From: Monosiga brevicollis MX1
Taxonomy: Eukaryota > Opisthokonta > Choanoflagellata > Craspedida > Salpingoecidae
Reading direction: 5' to 3'
DNA length: 64,000 bases
Assembly (NCBI RefSeq): GCF_000002865.3
Contig: NW_001865069.1
Span: 137,555 to 201,554 of the forward strand
Shown: piece by piece, positions 48,048-59,940 of the stretch
Numbering within the stretch: the stretch's first letter is position 1
How the letters are laid out: every line of letters begins with the position of its first letter
Translations under genes and position numbers: made by a program
The notes under the pieces: model-generated
Database searches by the model: none
Told to the model about the DNA's origin: nothing
Seen by the model: the letters and a program-made list of their open reading frames with translations, nothing else

Positions 48048-49530
48048 ATGGGTTGGAAGCGACATCAACGCCTACCTGCCTGGGCGTGGGGGGCAGCGGG
48101 GCTGGCAGTGCTGTTGCTGATCTTTTATGGGCACCATTTATCCTGTGCTGTGACGGTGCATGCATGTGTACCCATTCACATCTTGGTGTATCGAGTTTTG
48201 CTGGGTTATTCTGCTCAGTTTGTGTCGCCGGCTGATGCTGTCCTCAGCATGGCTCGCACCGATTCTGGGGTCAAGCTGGAGATCATGTGCGCTGAGCGAG
48301 GGCTCAGTGTGCCGCATGACTCGCGATGGGTGGTCGTGCTGTCCACAGCCATCTCAGGCTCGACATTTTTCACTCGTAGCTTCAAGCGGGCCATTGTCGA
48401 GGAGGTTTGTCGCTTGTCCCCCTCCCCCTTTGCTTTGCATTCTTGTTCACGCCCCTGTTCACTTGTGTTCGTCTTGATCGCGCTCCTTGTCCTACTCAGC
48501 ATGACGAAGTGTTACTCGACTTGGCGCGCCGCTGTTCTCGATACTGGGGCACCAAGTCGTGCACCTTTGTTGATATTCAAAAAGCGCTAACATCGGGATT
48601 TCACACGGATGCCAACACGACCCTGGCGGTCATTGGCAAGATTCAATATGATCATGTCCCACCCATGTACCTTCAAGACTTTCTCGACTTTGTTGCCTGC
48701 AATAGGATCTCGATCATACACCTGTATCGCCAGTCTTTGCTCGAGCCCTTCTGGACCTCCACTGCCCAGGTTGGGATGCATTGTTGGAAGGGTCGGTGGC
48801 GAGCAATTGTCGAGGAGGCAGAGAGTTGATGTGTGAGCTTTGCCCGGGGCGCATGCTTGCTAGCCTCAGCGACCATGTTGCTCTTTAGGTATTAGATGCG
48901 GCGCAGGAGGGCGAGCTAAAGGACCGCTTATTCCAGCAGGAGGAGCGGGAAAAGCTTGTTAGCAACCGTCGGGCACTTTATGTTGAGCCTCGACAGGCAG
49001 CAGAGTACATTGCGACCAAGCGAGCTCTGCGTTCCATGTATCAGCGTGCCTTCCGCTTTTCACCTTACAACGTTCCTTTCATGGAGGTGACCTATGAAGA
49101 GATCACCTCTCCTCGTGGCCAGCGTTACTACGACAGCGTCTACGCATTTTTGGGCCTTCCGTGGCGCCCCCTGCACTCTGGAGGTTTGGTGCGCGTTCAC
49201 CCCGCAAATTGCGTCAGCAAAATTCAGAATTGGGAGGAAGTGCGCACGCATCTGTTGGACCGCGGATTTCTTGATGAGGTCTTGGCTTGCCAGCTGCCTG
49301 CTCACGAATTGGGCGACACGCCGGGCATCGACCCAGACTCGTCTTTTGCCCACCGCGCCGAACTCTTGGCAGTCATGACACAAGAGCAAGCTGTCGGGGC
49401 TGTCCATAGCCCTCGCGTGCATTTTGACCCTGAGCAACTCGTTGATGGAGCACAGGCACTTCATCTGCGCCTGAAGGGGCGCCTTGACGCTTTGAAGCAG
49501 GAGAAGGCACAAACACCACCTAAGCAGTGA
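48048..49530 (+). CDS. Golgi-type sulfotransferase-like protein
   Basis: Three exons (48048-48404, 48500-48769, 48889-49530) join in phase to 422 residues. The start MGWKRHQRLPAWAW is followed by a signal anchor (GAAGLAVLLLIFYG), as in type II Golgi enzymes. VVLSTAISGSTFFTRSF resembles the 5'-phosphosulfate loop of PAPS-dependent sulfotransferases, and RISIIHLYRQSLLEPF resembles the 3'-phosphate site (usually an Arg and Ser in LxR-N-xx-D-xxxS). FMEVTYEEI and YAFLGLP follow in the usual order, then CVSKIQNWEEVRTHL. The P-loop lacks the usual Arg-Ser-Gly spacing, so activity is not certain. The acceptor could be a glycan, but nothing shows which. Confidence 0.7.
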
Positions 49531-50206
49531 AGACTGTTCCGGTAGTTGCCTTTGCTGACTTGATGATGATCGACTTGAGAGTACTTGAAGGATGATCGAT
49601 TTTCTACGCCATTTTTGTCTGTCATGTTCTGCTGCTGCCCCACCTCTTCCACCTTTGCCCTTTCTTCTGACTCGTTTGACTGACGACCCTGAGAATTAAT
49701 GTCGAATTCATTTGATTGCTAACCGTTTATCAAATACTTTGAAGTGCGGCTCAAACGCCTGGCTGAATATCGCTGCTGCACAAGTCGCGCAAGCCTGACG
49801 CCGTATTGCACGCTTGGCAAGCAGCGGATCTTGGAAGACTGGGATCGAAGGAGGTCAAAAACACCAGTCGATTAGCCAAAATCACAACACGAGATGCTCT
49901 GCCTTGCCAAAATGAGTAGGAAAATCCATCTGATTGACTCCATCAACACCTGACATGAAAATGACTCAGAACGCAGCGCGTTCTCCCGCCATAAAACCGA
50001 ACAAGCCAAGGTGACATAATGCAAAAGTTTACAATTATGAAAAAGGAACAAGAAACAAGGACATCCGCCAGACACAATGGTCGGCCGGCTAGAGAATGAA
50101 GAGAACAAGGCCCACGGCTTGATTGCACAAGCAGCCATGCGACCATGCAGAATAAGGGGAGCTTTTTGGAAAAGCGGACAACTCGAGGCATCAAGGGTGG
50201 GTCTGA
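49531..50206. other. Convergent 3' intergenic region
   Basis: The gap between two converging genes. Only short, unremarkable open frames are present, and no gene or RNA was recognised. Confidence 0.55.
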
Positions 50207-52325
50207 CTAGGGGTGAGCGGCAATGCTGGTTTTGCCGGCCCCCTTTGCCAATCGCTGGACGGGCGTAATGTACTTGGGGTCGATGCCAAGCGCTTGCAGC
50301 TCGGCCAACTTGCGCTGTTTGATTTCATCTAGGCGGCGGCGGCGCTCTGCGGCTTCCTGATCCAGTTGGCGGCCCTCGGCAAAGAAGGCCTCAACTTCGC
50401 GCCGCTTTTCTGTTTCCTTCTCTTCAATCTGCTTGCGAATCTCCACTGCGTGATGGCGGCTTTTTTGCTGTGGGTGAACAATGAAGCGAGACACAAGTTG
50501 TCAGACTTGACCTTCGCAACAACAAGGATCAAGACCCACACCCCAACAAATGCACATTACGACGAGGCTCGAAACACCGGCGCAATGATTTTGAAAAATA
50601 CCTGATGAGCGTTGCGTGTGCGGGATTCCACTTCGGCCAGCTCCTGTTGTGCTTGCAGGATGCGCTCAAAGTCTTGCTGATCTTGCTGGAGCTGCATGGC
50701 CAGATATTCTTCCTTGGCGCGGATCTGAGCATCACGGGCGGCTTGGATCTCAACGAGTTGACGTTGCTTCTGCTCAGCCTCTTGCTGCTCTCGCTGGCGG
50801 CGCTGGCGCTCGACAGCTTCCTGTTGGCGCTTGGCGGCCAAGGCTTGACGCTCGGCCATCTTATCCATGGCCTGCTCCTGCTGAGCCAAAAGGGCGGCGA
50901 ATTCGCGGTCTTTGCGGCGCTTCACCTCTTCTTTCTGCTGTTCAAGGGCGTCTTCGCGCTCCTGCTTCTGACGCAAAAATTGGGCCAATTTCTCGTCTTC
51001 CTCCTGCAAGGCGCGCTGTTGCTGTTCCTTGATGCGCAAGGCTTCTTGGTTGGCCGAGGCAACCTCATCCATCATGCGTTCGGCTGCTTGACGACGCAGC
51101 ATGGCCTTGCGCTCCTCCTCAGCCTCGTTGTCCTTCATGCGCTGCAGCATGGCTTGGGTTTCTTGTTCTCGCAGCTCTTCCTCGATCATGCGTTGCTGCT
51201 CGCGGATTTCAATTTGAGTGCGAATTTCCTGGGCACCCCGCTGGCGCGCGTTGCGCAAAGCAGCCTCTGCTTGTTCGGCATCTTGTAGCTTGCGCACGCG
51301 TTCAATTTCCATCATCTCGTCAAGGCGACGCTCTTCTTCGCGTTGCTCCTGCTCGATAACCTCTCGCTCGCTGAGTTGGGCATCGCGGATGGAATAGATT
51401 TTTGCCTGGCGGATCATTTCGTTGAGCGCCTTGATCTCGTCCTCCTGCTCCTCAAGCTGAAGGCGTGCGTGTGTAAGGAGATGCTCATTGCGGGCCTTGG
51501 CTTCGAGATCTAGCTCGCTCAGAGGCGCCATGGCATCGCGCTGAGCGTCGAGGGCCTCCATTTGACGGCGGCGCTCATTTGCCGCGGCGGCAGCGGCATG
51601 GCGTTGGCGCGTCTTCTCGTCGCGTTCACGTTGAATGGCGCTTTGGGATCGTACGGTAGCACTGCGGCGAAGGCGCATAAACTCCTGGTGGGAAATCACG
51701 AGCGGGCCGACCGTTGATTCGCTTCGAGGGACGCGCAGCGTGCGAATCTGGTCCTTGGAGATGATGGTCTGTGTGGCAGGGGGCTCGGGCGCGGCAGCAC
51801 CGCGGGTGCTCATTCGACCACCTGGGGAAGGACAATACAAGAGTGAGAGATTCTTTGCTTTCGTTGCTATGTCTCATCTCCATCCCGCCTGGGAGGAGGA
51901 GCAAAGGGGGAGCGAAACGCTCACCAGCGCCCAGTTGGGTGGTGCCCTCGCCAGAGAAGAAGCCAGAGAGTTGAGAAGTCTGTTGCTTTTGTCGCTGCGT
52001 TTGCTGTGCAGACTTGTTGCTGGGTTCTCCAAAAAGCATTTCATCCTGCCAATCGGGGAGAACGGGACACATGCGCCGATCATGCAAGAGTGAGATGCAT
52101 CATTGGGTTGGGGAGAAGGCGGGTCTTGCTCAAGACTACAGCGATCCGCCTGGGCCAAACATTCTGCTTCAGGCCCAAACAGTGCATCAAGCCCTGGCTC
52201 CTTCCCATCAGCAAGAGCGGGATGGGTTGACAGAGGGACGCTTGTTGGCGTACCACGTCTGGGCGGTGGTTGACCACGCGATAGTTGCGGCGGTTGCCGG
52301 TGGTGCGGCGCGCAGTTGAGGCCAT
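50207..52325 (-). CDS. CFAP45: Cilia- and flagella-associated protein 45
   Basis: A microtubule inner protein of motile axoneme doublets (formerly CCDC19). Four exons: 52325-52254 (MASTARRTTGNRRNYR), about 52054-51924 (DEMLFGEPSNKSAQQ), about 51825-50603, and about 50471-50207. The family's order is kept: IISKDQIRTLRVPRSES, GPLVISHQEFMRLRRSA, AKIYSIRDAQLSEREVI, EERRLDEMMEIERVRKL, a long Glu/Gln/Arg helix, QQDQQDFERILQAQQEL, and finally AERRRRLDEIKQRKLAELQA then LGIDPKYITPVQRLAKGA. These match human CFAP45 as I remember it, including the C-terminal EIKRKKLEELRATG block. The length of about 540 residues is normal for the family. The stop is at 50207-50209. Confidence 0.93.
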
Positions 52326-53056
52326 GGCTTTGGGTCACCAAAAAAGGTTGCACAATTGCACAAGCAGCGTTTTGTTTATCGGCAGGCGATGGCCAAGGGC
52401 GCTCGCTGCGCGTCGAGGCAGACGCACACACAACAAGCTGCAGCGGGGGTCGGAAAGTGTCTTGGGCGCCAGAGAGGGGCCTGAAACCTGGGCACACCAC
52501 CAGACCACGTCCACCAGAAAGGGGCCGCAGGTGGTCGACCGCCGGCTATAGGTACTCTTGCGCCGTGTCTGCCTGCCTCTGTGTGTGTGGAGCGTGCGTG
52601 GAGCGTGTGTGTCGTCGGTGGCGCAAAAAATGGTCCGATCAGGCTTTACCGGTTGTTGTCAAGACGCCCTGAATCACTATTGTTTCCAAGGTGATTTTTA
52701 CCCTTGGTTTTCATTGAAAAATATCAAGATCAAGTGTAATCAAAAGGACACTTTATAAATTGTCAGATTATCGTCGGAAAAATAAACGCCACTGTGATGA
52801 TGTTGACACTTTTGCCATAACGTCACACTATTGGAGCAACATGTGCGTGCCATACACACACATCTATCTGATCTGCAGGGAGTATTGAGGGGACGTGCTC
52901 TGAATCCGAGCTTGACCGAGCCTTGGGTGAGAATCGCGCGCGCGACGACATAAGCTCCAGCTTTGAAGGTCAAGGCGCGTCGAAACTCCTGCCCTCCTAT
53001 GCTTGCTTGATTTCGAACCTGTGCTCTTATTGGTCGTTGTTCCGAGCACTTGAAAT

Positions 53057-53100
53057 CGATGTGTGGTGCGTGTGTGGTGCGTGTGTGGTGCGTGTGTGGT
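53057..53100. repeat. Short tandem repeat of an 11-base unit
   Basis: About four copies of GTGTGGTGCGT in tandem. Confidence 0.85.
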
Positions 53101-55462
53101 GGTCGCAACCTGAGTAGGCTTGTGACGGCTTTTCGTCCGAAATTCTCTGGTGCAGCGAACGACTCGGTTTCGACTATCGCAAACTTGTACCCTTCCTTCG
53201 TACCCTTCGCACCCCTATCGCCTTTTAGAGGCACGATCGAACCGATGAGCGAGAGCCAAAAACAAGAGGCGCCGGACCTAACCCATGTACATCGGATGTG
53301 TTCTATCGGGCTGGGCGAGCATTTTCGAGTCCAAGAGAGGTTGGCATAAGGTCCTGCGTTACGTCATCAGAGCGTGGCACACACGTGATCTCGATATCAC
53401 TGCTGACAAGTGATACTATTGCATCTTCACTTTATTCCTCTGGTCCCACGGGATTGTATGGGTCTGATCTAGCTTGCTCGTGCCCTCATCTTCGACACCC
53501 ATAACCTCATGCTTGTATTCCCGCCGCTAACGTCACCCCACATCACTGTGCACCTGCCACACATCACTCCGCATGCGCCCCTGTTACGTCATCCAGCTTG
53601 GAGCTCACATCGAATTGTCATGAACAAATAGATTGGATGGGTGCGTGCCAGGGTCTGCGCACACCTGGGCAGGCGGGGTGTGCAGGTGTGCAGGGTGTGT
53701 AGGATGATGTGCAGGGTTTCTCACCACACTTGGCGTGGTCTTGAGGTCATTCCCGTTGCAAGTCGTGTATGAAGAGGGGTTTGCGCCAATCATGCCAACG
53801 CCCAACATCGGTGCCTTGCGCCATGCCCAAGCCAACACCAGACGCGTCGCAAAGTTATGGGGCCGAGGGCATCGCTGATGGGTATGCGGCGCCGGAGGCG
53901 CCATTCTCTTCCGACGGCGGGATGATGACAGACTTGCGCACTTGTCGAGCGACTTGCTGCTTGCTCAACTCCCAAGAAGCATGTGACTGTCCTCTCATGA
54001 GAAGGAGAGAGATTGAGAGAGATTGAAAAGTTTTAGAGTTTGAGACGAGTTTGAGATCGCTCGCTCGAGTCTCTACGAGTGCTTGAGCTTGAGATCCACT
54101 GGAGCGATCGAAATACCCAGGCTTATGAGCACCTCACGCGTTCCATCACCAAGAAAATAAAAATAAAGAAACGAAGAAAAAAAAAAAAAGCCGAGGGGGC
54201 CAGTTCCAGTCGCGTTGAAGCATCATCGCGATTGAGAGGATGTCAAAGCCAGCAGCCGTGAATCAGAATGGGGTTGGCAGAGGGTAGCACGTCAGGAGAA
54301 GCGAGACGTATCGATCAAGTCAAGCAGCTCGCCGGCCGTGTCACGGTCTAGCAGCACAACAGCAACAACATACAATGTACAGCAAGCAGCACAACTACAC
54401 TACACAACAGCACACAAACAAAGCGCATGCCATAACAGAATTCGGATGCAAGTCGATCTTGAAACTTTATTTTCTTTCTCTCTTTCTTTCTTGTTCGTCT
54501 GCGCACTTGATGTGGTGAGAGCTGCCGTTTCAATGGCAAGCTTGAGATGAGGTGCTTGCGGGGCGGTGTGCATGGATTTGACTCGGCTTCTCATGGCGGT
54601 CTGCTCCGATGCACCACCCACCGTGATCACAGGCGGCCGTGGCATGGTCGCGACCACCGCTACCTCTTTTTTTTGACAGATTGATTGAGGTGCTGACCAT
54701 GCTCCTGCCTATGTCCGGCACACACATTCGTCTGCACACACGGCCGCACGCATGCTCGCATCTGTCATCCAACACACGCACACACCCGAGACACCAGCGC
54801 TACGAGATGTGTGATCGCTTTCACACGACAAGCCCCCGACATTCAAGCTGGCTGGCTGCCACTACTTTGCAACTTGCTGATGCTCTCGTGCCGTCCCACT
54901 TCCTTGACCTCTGTCCACACATCGTCCAACTTGCCTTCAGCCCACCACCACACATTGAGAACCAAATGCACACCCTGCGCACCATGCTCTTGTGTGTATG
55001 TGTGTGGCCATTTTTGCTACCTGGGCCTTGATGGCAGCCCGTCAGTCAGTCAGTCTTGTCATGCTGCCAGCAGTGTGCCACTGCGCCATTGGCCGTTTCA
55101 CACAAGGAGCGGCTTGTGCTCCACACAACAACAGTTTTTTTTTCTTTTTTTTTATCGTGTGTGAAGCTGATGATGATGATGATGGGTGTGTAATGTGTGT
55201 TGGTGGTCGGTTGTGGGTTTCAGCGTTAATGTGTGGGATGATGGGTGGGGTATTTCCATCTCTCATCTCATCTACAACTTTGAATTGGTTTTTGTTTGGG
55301 GGTCTTTTCATCGCCTGCGCACATGCTGGATGGTTACGTTTTGGTTCGTTCATCTGGGTCTGCACCCACTTCCGCCCCAAAGGCGCTCTTTCTATATTCC
55401 CCTTTGTTTTGGGGGGCCAATATGGGTGCTCAACGACACTTTCATGGTGTCCAGTCCACCAC

Positions 55463-55505
55463 ACACACGCGCACACACGCACACACACGCACACACGCAC
55501 GCACG
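55463..55505. repeat. CA/CACG simple repeat
   Basis: Alternating CACA and CGCA units, part of a purine-pyrimidine alternating tract. Confidence 0.85.
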
Positions 55506-58008
55506 ATACGAGTTCCACCACATCCCTGGCACACGACCCCACCTCCTTTGCTTGTGGGCTGATCATTCCCCCCCTCTTTCATTTCACTTGGTGTCGCGTG
55601 TGTGGGCGGCTGGGACCGCGTCATTGTATGTCACCGCTCCTCCCCCCCCCTCCGCCTGTCTCTCTCTCTCCTTTTCTTGATGTACTATTTTTTTCACTCC
55701 CTCCATCGATCCTCTTGAAAACGTGTGTTGATGCGACATCATCACGTCACTGCATGATCCAAAGAGGTTGAATTGTGGCAGCCCAACTCCTTCATACACC
55801 CACACACTCCCCCGCCCCCTTTGGCTCAGCTCAGACTCGCCGACCTTGAGCTCGACTTTCTCACAACTCCTTCCTGCTCTTGCTCTTGCTCGTTTACTTT
55901 TTAGGCACTTGGTGTGCGCTTCATTTGACACAAACACGCGGTCCACGTACCACACACTCGCACGGTACGGTAACGCGCCTTGCTTGTCTGGGGATCCTCT
56001 TGTGAGAGCTGGCCTGCGTGTGTGTGCGTCTGCATGGGTTTCTTTCGCTCTCGCTCTCTGAAAACGATTCACAGCAGCTTGGCAGCCAAATCAGATGCCC
56101 TTGCCCTTGTCTTTTTTTTTGCCCTCGTGCATTGAGTGCTCGCTGCATTTGCTCGAGCTCACGCTGGTTTTCGCCGCCGCCCCTCGCGCTTGCTTTTCTT
56201 CATGCCACGCAACGCATACCACGCCACATCACGTTTGATGTCGCATGTGCCTCCTACTGTCACCGCCGTGTTGCGGCCCCTGCCACTGCCGATGCCTCTA
56301 CCACTGCCACTGCCTCTGCCACTGCCACTGTCCTTGCTTCTGCCATTCTCACGGCCCATTTCAACCTTGTGCACCGTTGGCTCGGTTCGCATGCTTGCTC
56401 GGCTCGGCTCAGCTCGATCGGTTCACTGTGCGGAGCAGATCCATTCTAGCATCCTCATCGCGTCGTGACACCTTTGAAGCCTGGTGGCTGCCACAACGTC
56501 TACGTGGGCAAACGCATTTGCTTCACCCAGCCTGGTTCTGTCCACTACGGCCAAAAGGTTAGCTTCACCCGACACGTCACTTGCTTCCTCCCGAAAAGCA
56601 TACCCTGTCGAGGCCACTTGTTCCCAGCTGGCACGCGTCATCGGTGCATGCACCGAGAAAGAGGGGGAAAGAGCCAAGGGACAGGCGTATGCCTTTCGAT
56701 AATTCTGTTGGTTGGGGCATCATTGGGTCGTGCGACCGCCGCAGCGAGCCGTCAACGTCGACCATGTTTTCGCTGGTGACACTTTAAAACACTACACGGC
56801 TCATTTTGAATCTTATCACCCATTGTATAGGACTCATTAAAAAGTCACTCTAACCCATCATCCCAGAGCTTCTTGCCAAGGTAATTCTTGCCGTCACACG
56901 ACAACTGCTCCAGCCACGCGTTCAACCACGCACGTCTGACGCACCACAAATCGCTCAAGACGGGCTGCCACCTCCTTGCACGTGTTTGAGCCCACTCTTG
57001 ACAAGCATTGCTCGTGTCTTGTCATTCGACCCGCCTGCTCGTCTGTGCACCCACTCGTCATGCATCTGCCTGTTTCTGGACCGTTCTTGGTCTCCTCACC
57101 TCCTTTCTCCTCCTTGGCCTCAACTTTTTATTTTTATTTTTCTTATAATTTTTTTTTTTTTTTAATATCTGATTCATTCTTAGGCTCGGCTTGATTCTTG
57201 GACTGGGCTGACCTCCTTGCTTTCGTGTCATCGTGTGTCAACTGCTGCGCCGATTGCTCTAGAAGTGCCTAAACAGAACGTTTGGTGCTCGCCCAAGCTT
57301 GGTTTCTGTTGCACACTTCATCTGTCCACCCAACTGAAATTACGATCAGATCTGTGCGACACGTAACCTTCTTGGAGCTGTGGTAAGCCGTTTTGGTCTC
57401 GTTGCGGGGTCGTGCTTTTGTCTTGGCGTGTTCAAGTGTGGCGGCGGACGACTTTGAACGAGTCATCCGTTCCCTCCGAACATTCTTCTCCCCATTCTTT
57501 TGCACAACACCTTTTCTTCGAACCCTTTTGTTTATCATCATCGAGATCGATCTTTCTGTTGCTCCGCGTGGTGGCGCTTGTCTCACCGCGCGACTTGGGT
57601 AAAACCCTCCCCACACACCACATAATGGTTGTTGAGTGACTTTGTTTTGTGGGTTTGTTCATTTTCTCCATGAGCGTCTGTATGATTTTTAAAATGTGTG
57701 TGTGCGTGCGCGTTTTTTTTTCCCTCTGTTCTGTCAGCGTGTGCGAGTTGTCGGTGAAGCGCGCAGGTTTTGAGCTTGATGTTGGATCATTATTGCTTGC
57801 AACTCAACACTGGGGTCACAGAACACCATTGATTGTTTTGTGCCATCACGACTGGGCTGTCTCTGCGCCCCTTCCTCCCCACGATCTTGTACACGATGCC
57901 ACACTGGCTCACCCGTTGCAATTGTCTGACTTGCTGCTCCTGTGTCGCCTCATGGCGCGTAGATCTCGTTACTGACTGCCATCGGAGGCCTGCCCGGACA
58001 ATTCCAAC

Positions 58009-59298
58009 ATGTCCTCCACCCAACGGACCAGTCTGGGTCGGGGGGGCAAGGCTGGTAGCAAGGATGGTGCACCCTTGAGCAAACGCAACAAATCAGCCAG
58101 CGCCTCCACAACGCTCAAGTCAGAGGCCACTCCCGCAAGCAACCAATCAAATGGCGAGGCGGAGGCCACCAAGAAAACAGAGGTTGCTCGGGCAATGCTA
58201 GACCACGATCCCGAGGGCCACCCGCATGGCCCACTGGAAGGTCATGACTTTGAGAATGAGAATGACGATGCGGAGAATGAGAGCGACGGCGGTGATGATG
58301 ACGACGATGAAGACATCAAGCCCGACACGACTGCGACTGCTAAGAGGCCCTCCAACAAGCGAGCCTCTAATCGCGAAAGTGCGCGCCGCTTTCGACAACG
58401 TCGTAAGGAATACATCGGGCAATTGGAGAAGAAGGTTTCGCGACTCATCTCTGAAAACCAGCGATTAAGAGCCCTTCTCACGGCACACCTTCAGCTAGCC
58501 GGCATGGACCCGGAAGCCATCAGCAAAGCTCTCGATTCGGGATCTGTTAGCAATGGCGCCAAGGGAAGTGCAAGCGACGTTGCGGCGGCTGCGGTAGCCG
58601 CAGCCGCCGCCTTGCCAGCCAAACCATCTGCCGCCGCCGCCAGCAACGCACATGCCTCCAAAAATTCGTCTTTTGCGCAGCACAAGCACGGTGCCGCGTC
58701 CAGTTTTCAGAATCAGCTGATGCGACCGCAAGTCTCGGCCTCGTCTCATTCTTCATATCCTGCCACCATGAATGGGTTGGAATTTACCAACGTGGCCTCA
58801 GAGTCGGTAGCACCTAGCAGCAACGACAAATCTGGCTTACCCAACCCCCAGTTTCCCGTGAACCCCGATACCTTAGCTCTGGGGCAGGGACCAAATGTCA
58901 GCAATGCAATGGCTTCGCTGGTAGGCAACGGAGCACCGGGTTCCACCCCAGGCCCAGCTGCTGCCGCCGCCGCCGCTGCTGCTGCCGCCGCCGCGGCTGC
59001 ATCCCAAAATAATGGCCTTTACGCCATGCTCCAGATGGGCATGAACCCGAGTCACCCCATGTTCAACACGTTACAGTCAATGAGTAACCCTGCCGTCGCC
59101 ATGGCCAACATGCCCAACCATCCCATTCATTGGCTTCCCTTTCTGACGGGAAGCAGTCCCCCCTTTGGTGCGCCTTCGCCTACGTCATGGCAAACGACGG
59201 TTCATTCGGGCCACACTGGTTCAAATCCGGCTGGCCAGGCGCCTGTCTCGTCTTATGGGCTCAGCGCTGCCTCAACCACCTTTGCTTCAGCCAGCTAA
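58009..59298 (+). CDS. bZIP transcription factor
   Basis: A 429-residue intronless gene starting MSSTQRTSLGRGGK and ending TTFASAS. An acidic stretch (DDDDDEDIKPD) precedes the basic region at about residues 113-135, KRASNRESARRFRQRRKEY, which has the N-x7-R DNA-contact pattern. A zipper follows (LEKKVSRLISENQRLRALL). The rest is Ala/Ser/Asn/Pro-rich with two alanine runs (about 58950-59000), as in activation regions. Basic-region residues such as RESARRFR do not assign it firmly to CREB/ATF, Jun/Fos or another class. The ATG follows a C+T-rich leader. Confidence 0.9.
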   Translation: MSSTQRTSLGRGGKAGSKDGAPLSKRNKSASASTTLKSEATPASNQSNGEAEATKKTEVARAMLDHDPEGHPHGPLEGHDFENENDDAENESDGGDDDDDEDIKPDTTATAKRPSNKRASNRESARRFRQRRKEYIGQLEKKVSRLISENQRLRALLTAHLQLAGMDPEAISKALDSGSVSNGAKGSASDVAAAAVAAAAALPAKPSAAAASNAHASKNSSFAQHKHGAASSFQNQLMRPQVSASSHSSYPATMNGLEFTNVASESVAPSSNDKSGLPNPQFPVNPDTLALGQGPNVSNAMASLVGNGAPGSTPGPAAAAAAAAAAAAAAASQNNGLYAMLQMGMNPSHPMFNTLQSMSNPAVAMANMPNHPIHWLPFLTGSSPPFGAPSPTSWQTTVHSGHTGSNPAGQAPVSSYGLSAASTTFASAS

Positions 59299-59940
59299 CC
59301 CAAGAGCAGTCGTTGTTGCTTTTCCTCCACCTCGACTTTCCTTCTTTTACTCTATTTCTTTCCCTTTGTCCCTTGTTGGCACACGCTGCGCCGCAAGAGA
59401 TGGTTGTTGTTTTGCTAGATACGGATAGGATTTCTGCGTTTTACTCTATGGTTTGGAGGTGTTTCATGTCAGTCTGCCCTGCCCCAATGGATTAGTCCAG
59501 CATGGCATCCAAAGCGGGCAGAGCAGGTATGGACGCGCGTGACCAAGGGGCCCATACCCACTGATGGTTAGTCCTTCAGCTATGGTCTGTTCGCCCTTCT
59601 TGTAGCCCCCCCTTTTTTTTCAACTCGTGCATCAGATCTTCCCGACTTTCTGCCATCATGATTTTCAACGATTCTTTATGGCCCCCCTTTTTTTTTTTTG
59701 AGTCTTCCTGCCCTTGATGGTGTTAGCCTTTTCCACTTTTACAGCTTGGTTTTCTTTTCTTTGCTCTGCCATCATCATTTTTTGATTGAAACTCAAGACC
59801 GTGGTGTTGAACACCTTTATCCTGGTTACATAAATTGGATCAAATTGCCCTCAAACCTCTTCCAAGGCAGATGCACAGCTTGGCGCCTGGGGTCAAGAGA
59901 GGAGGACGCGAAGCCTGACAGGCATCGGAACAGCTCACCA
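59299..59940. other. 3' intergenic region
   Basis: The gap between the bZIP stop and the hydrolase stop on the other strand. It is T-rich with poly-T runs near 59614 and 59690, and no gene was recognised. Confidence 0.55.

Larger units (their letters stand above)
52326..58008. other. 5.7-kb gene-poor low-complexity region
   Basis: The largest stretch without a recognisable gene. It holds one TGTCAGAT at 52760, tandem repeats at 53057-53100, a CA/CACG tract at 55463-55505, several poly-T and C+T-rich runs between 55100 and 57200, and a CCACTGC-rich stretch near 56275-56345. Open frames here are short, low in complexity and do not join into exons. The right end is probably a long leader or promoter of the bZIP gene. 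Confidence 0.55.

Noticed and set aside
53605-57200. Several open frames of 60-260 codons in the gene-poor region
   Set aside because: They are dominated by His/Thr/Pro or Phe/Ser/Leu from simple repeats, overlap on both strands and show no joinable exons.
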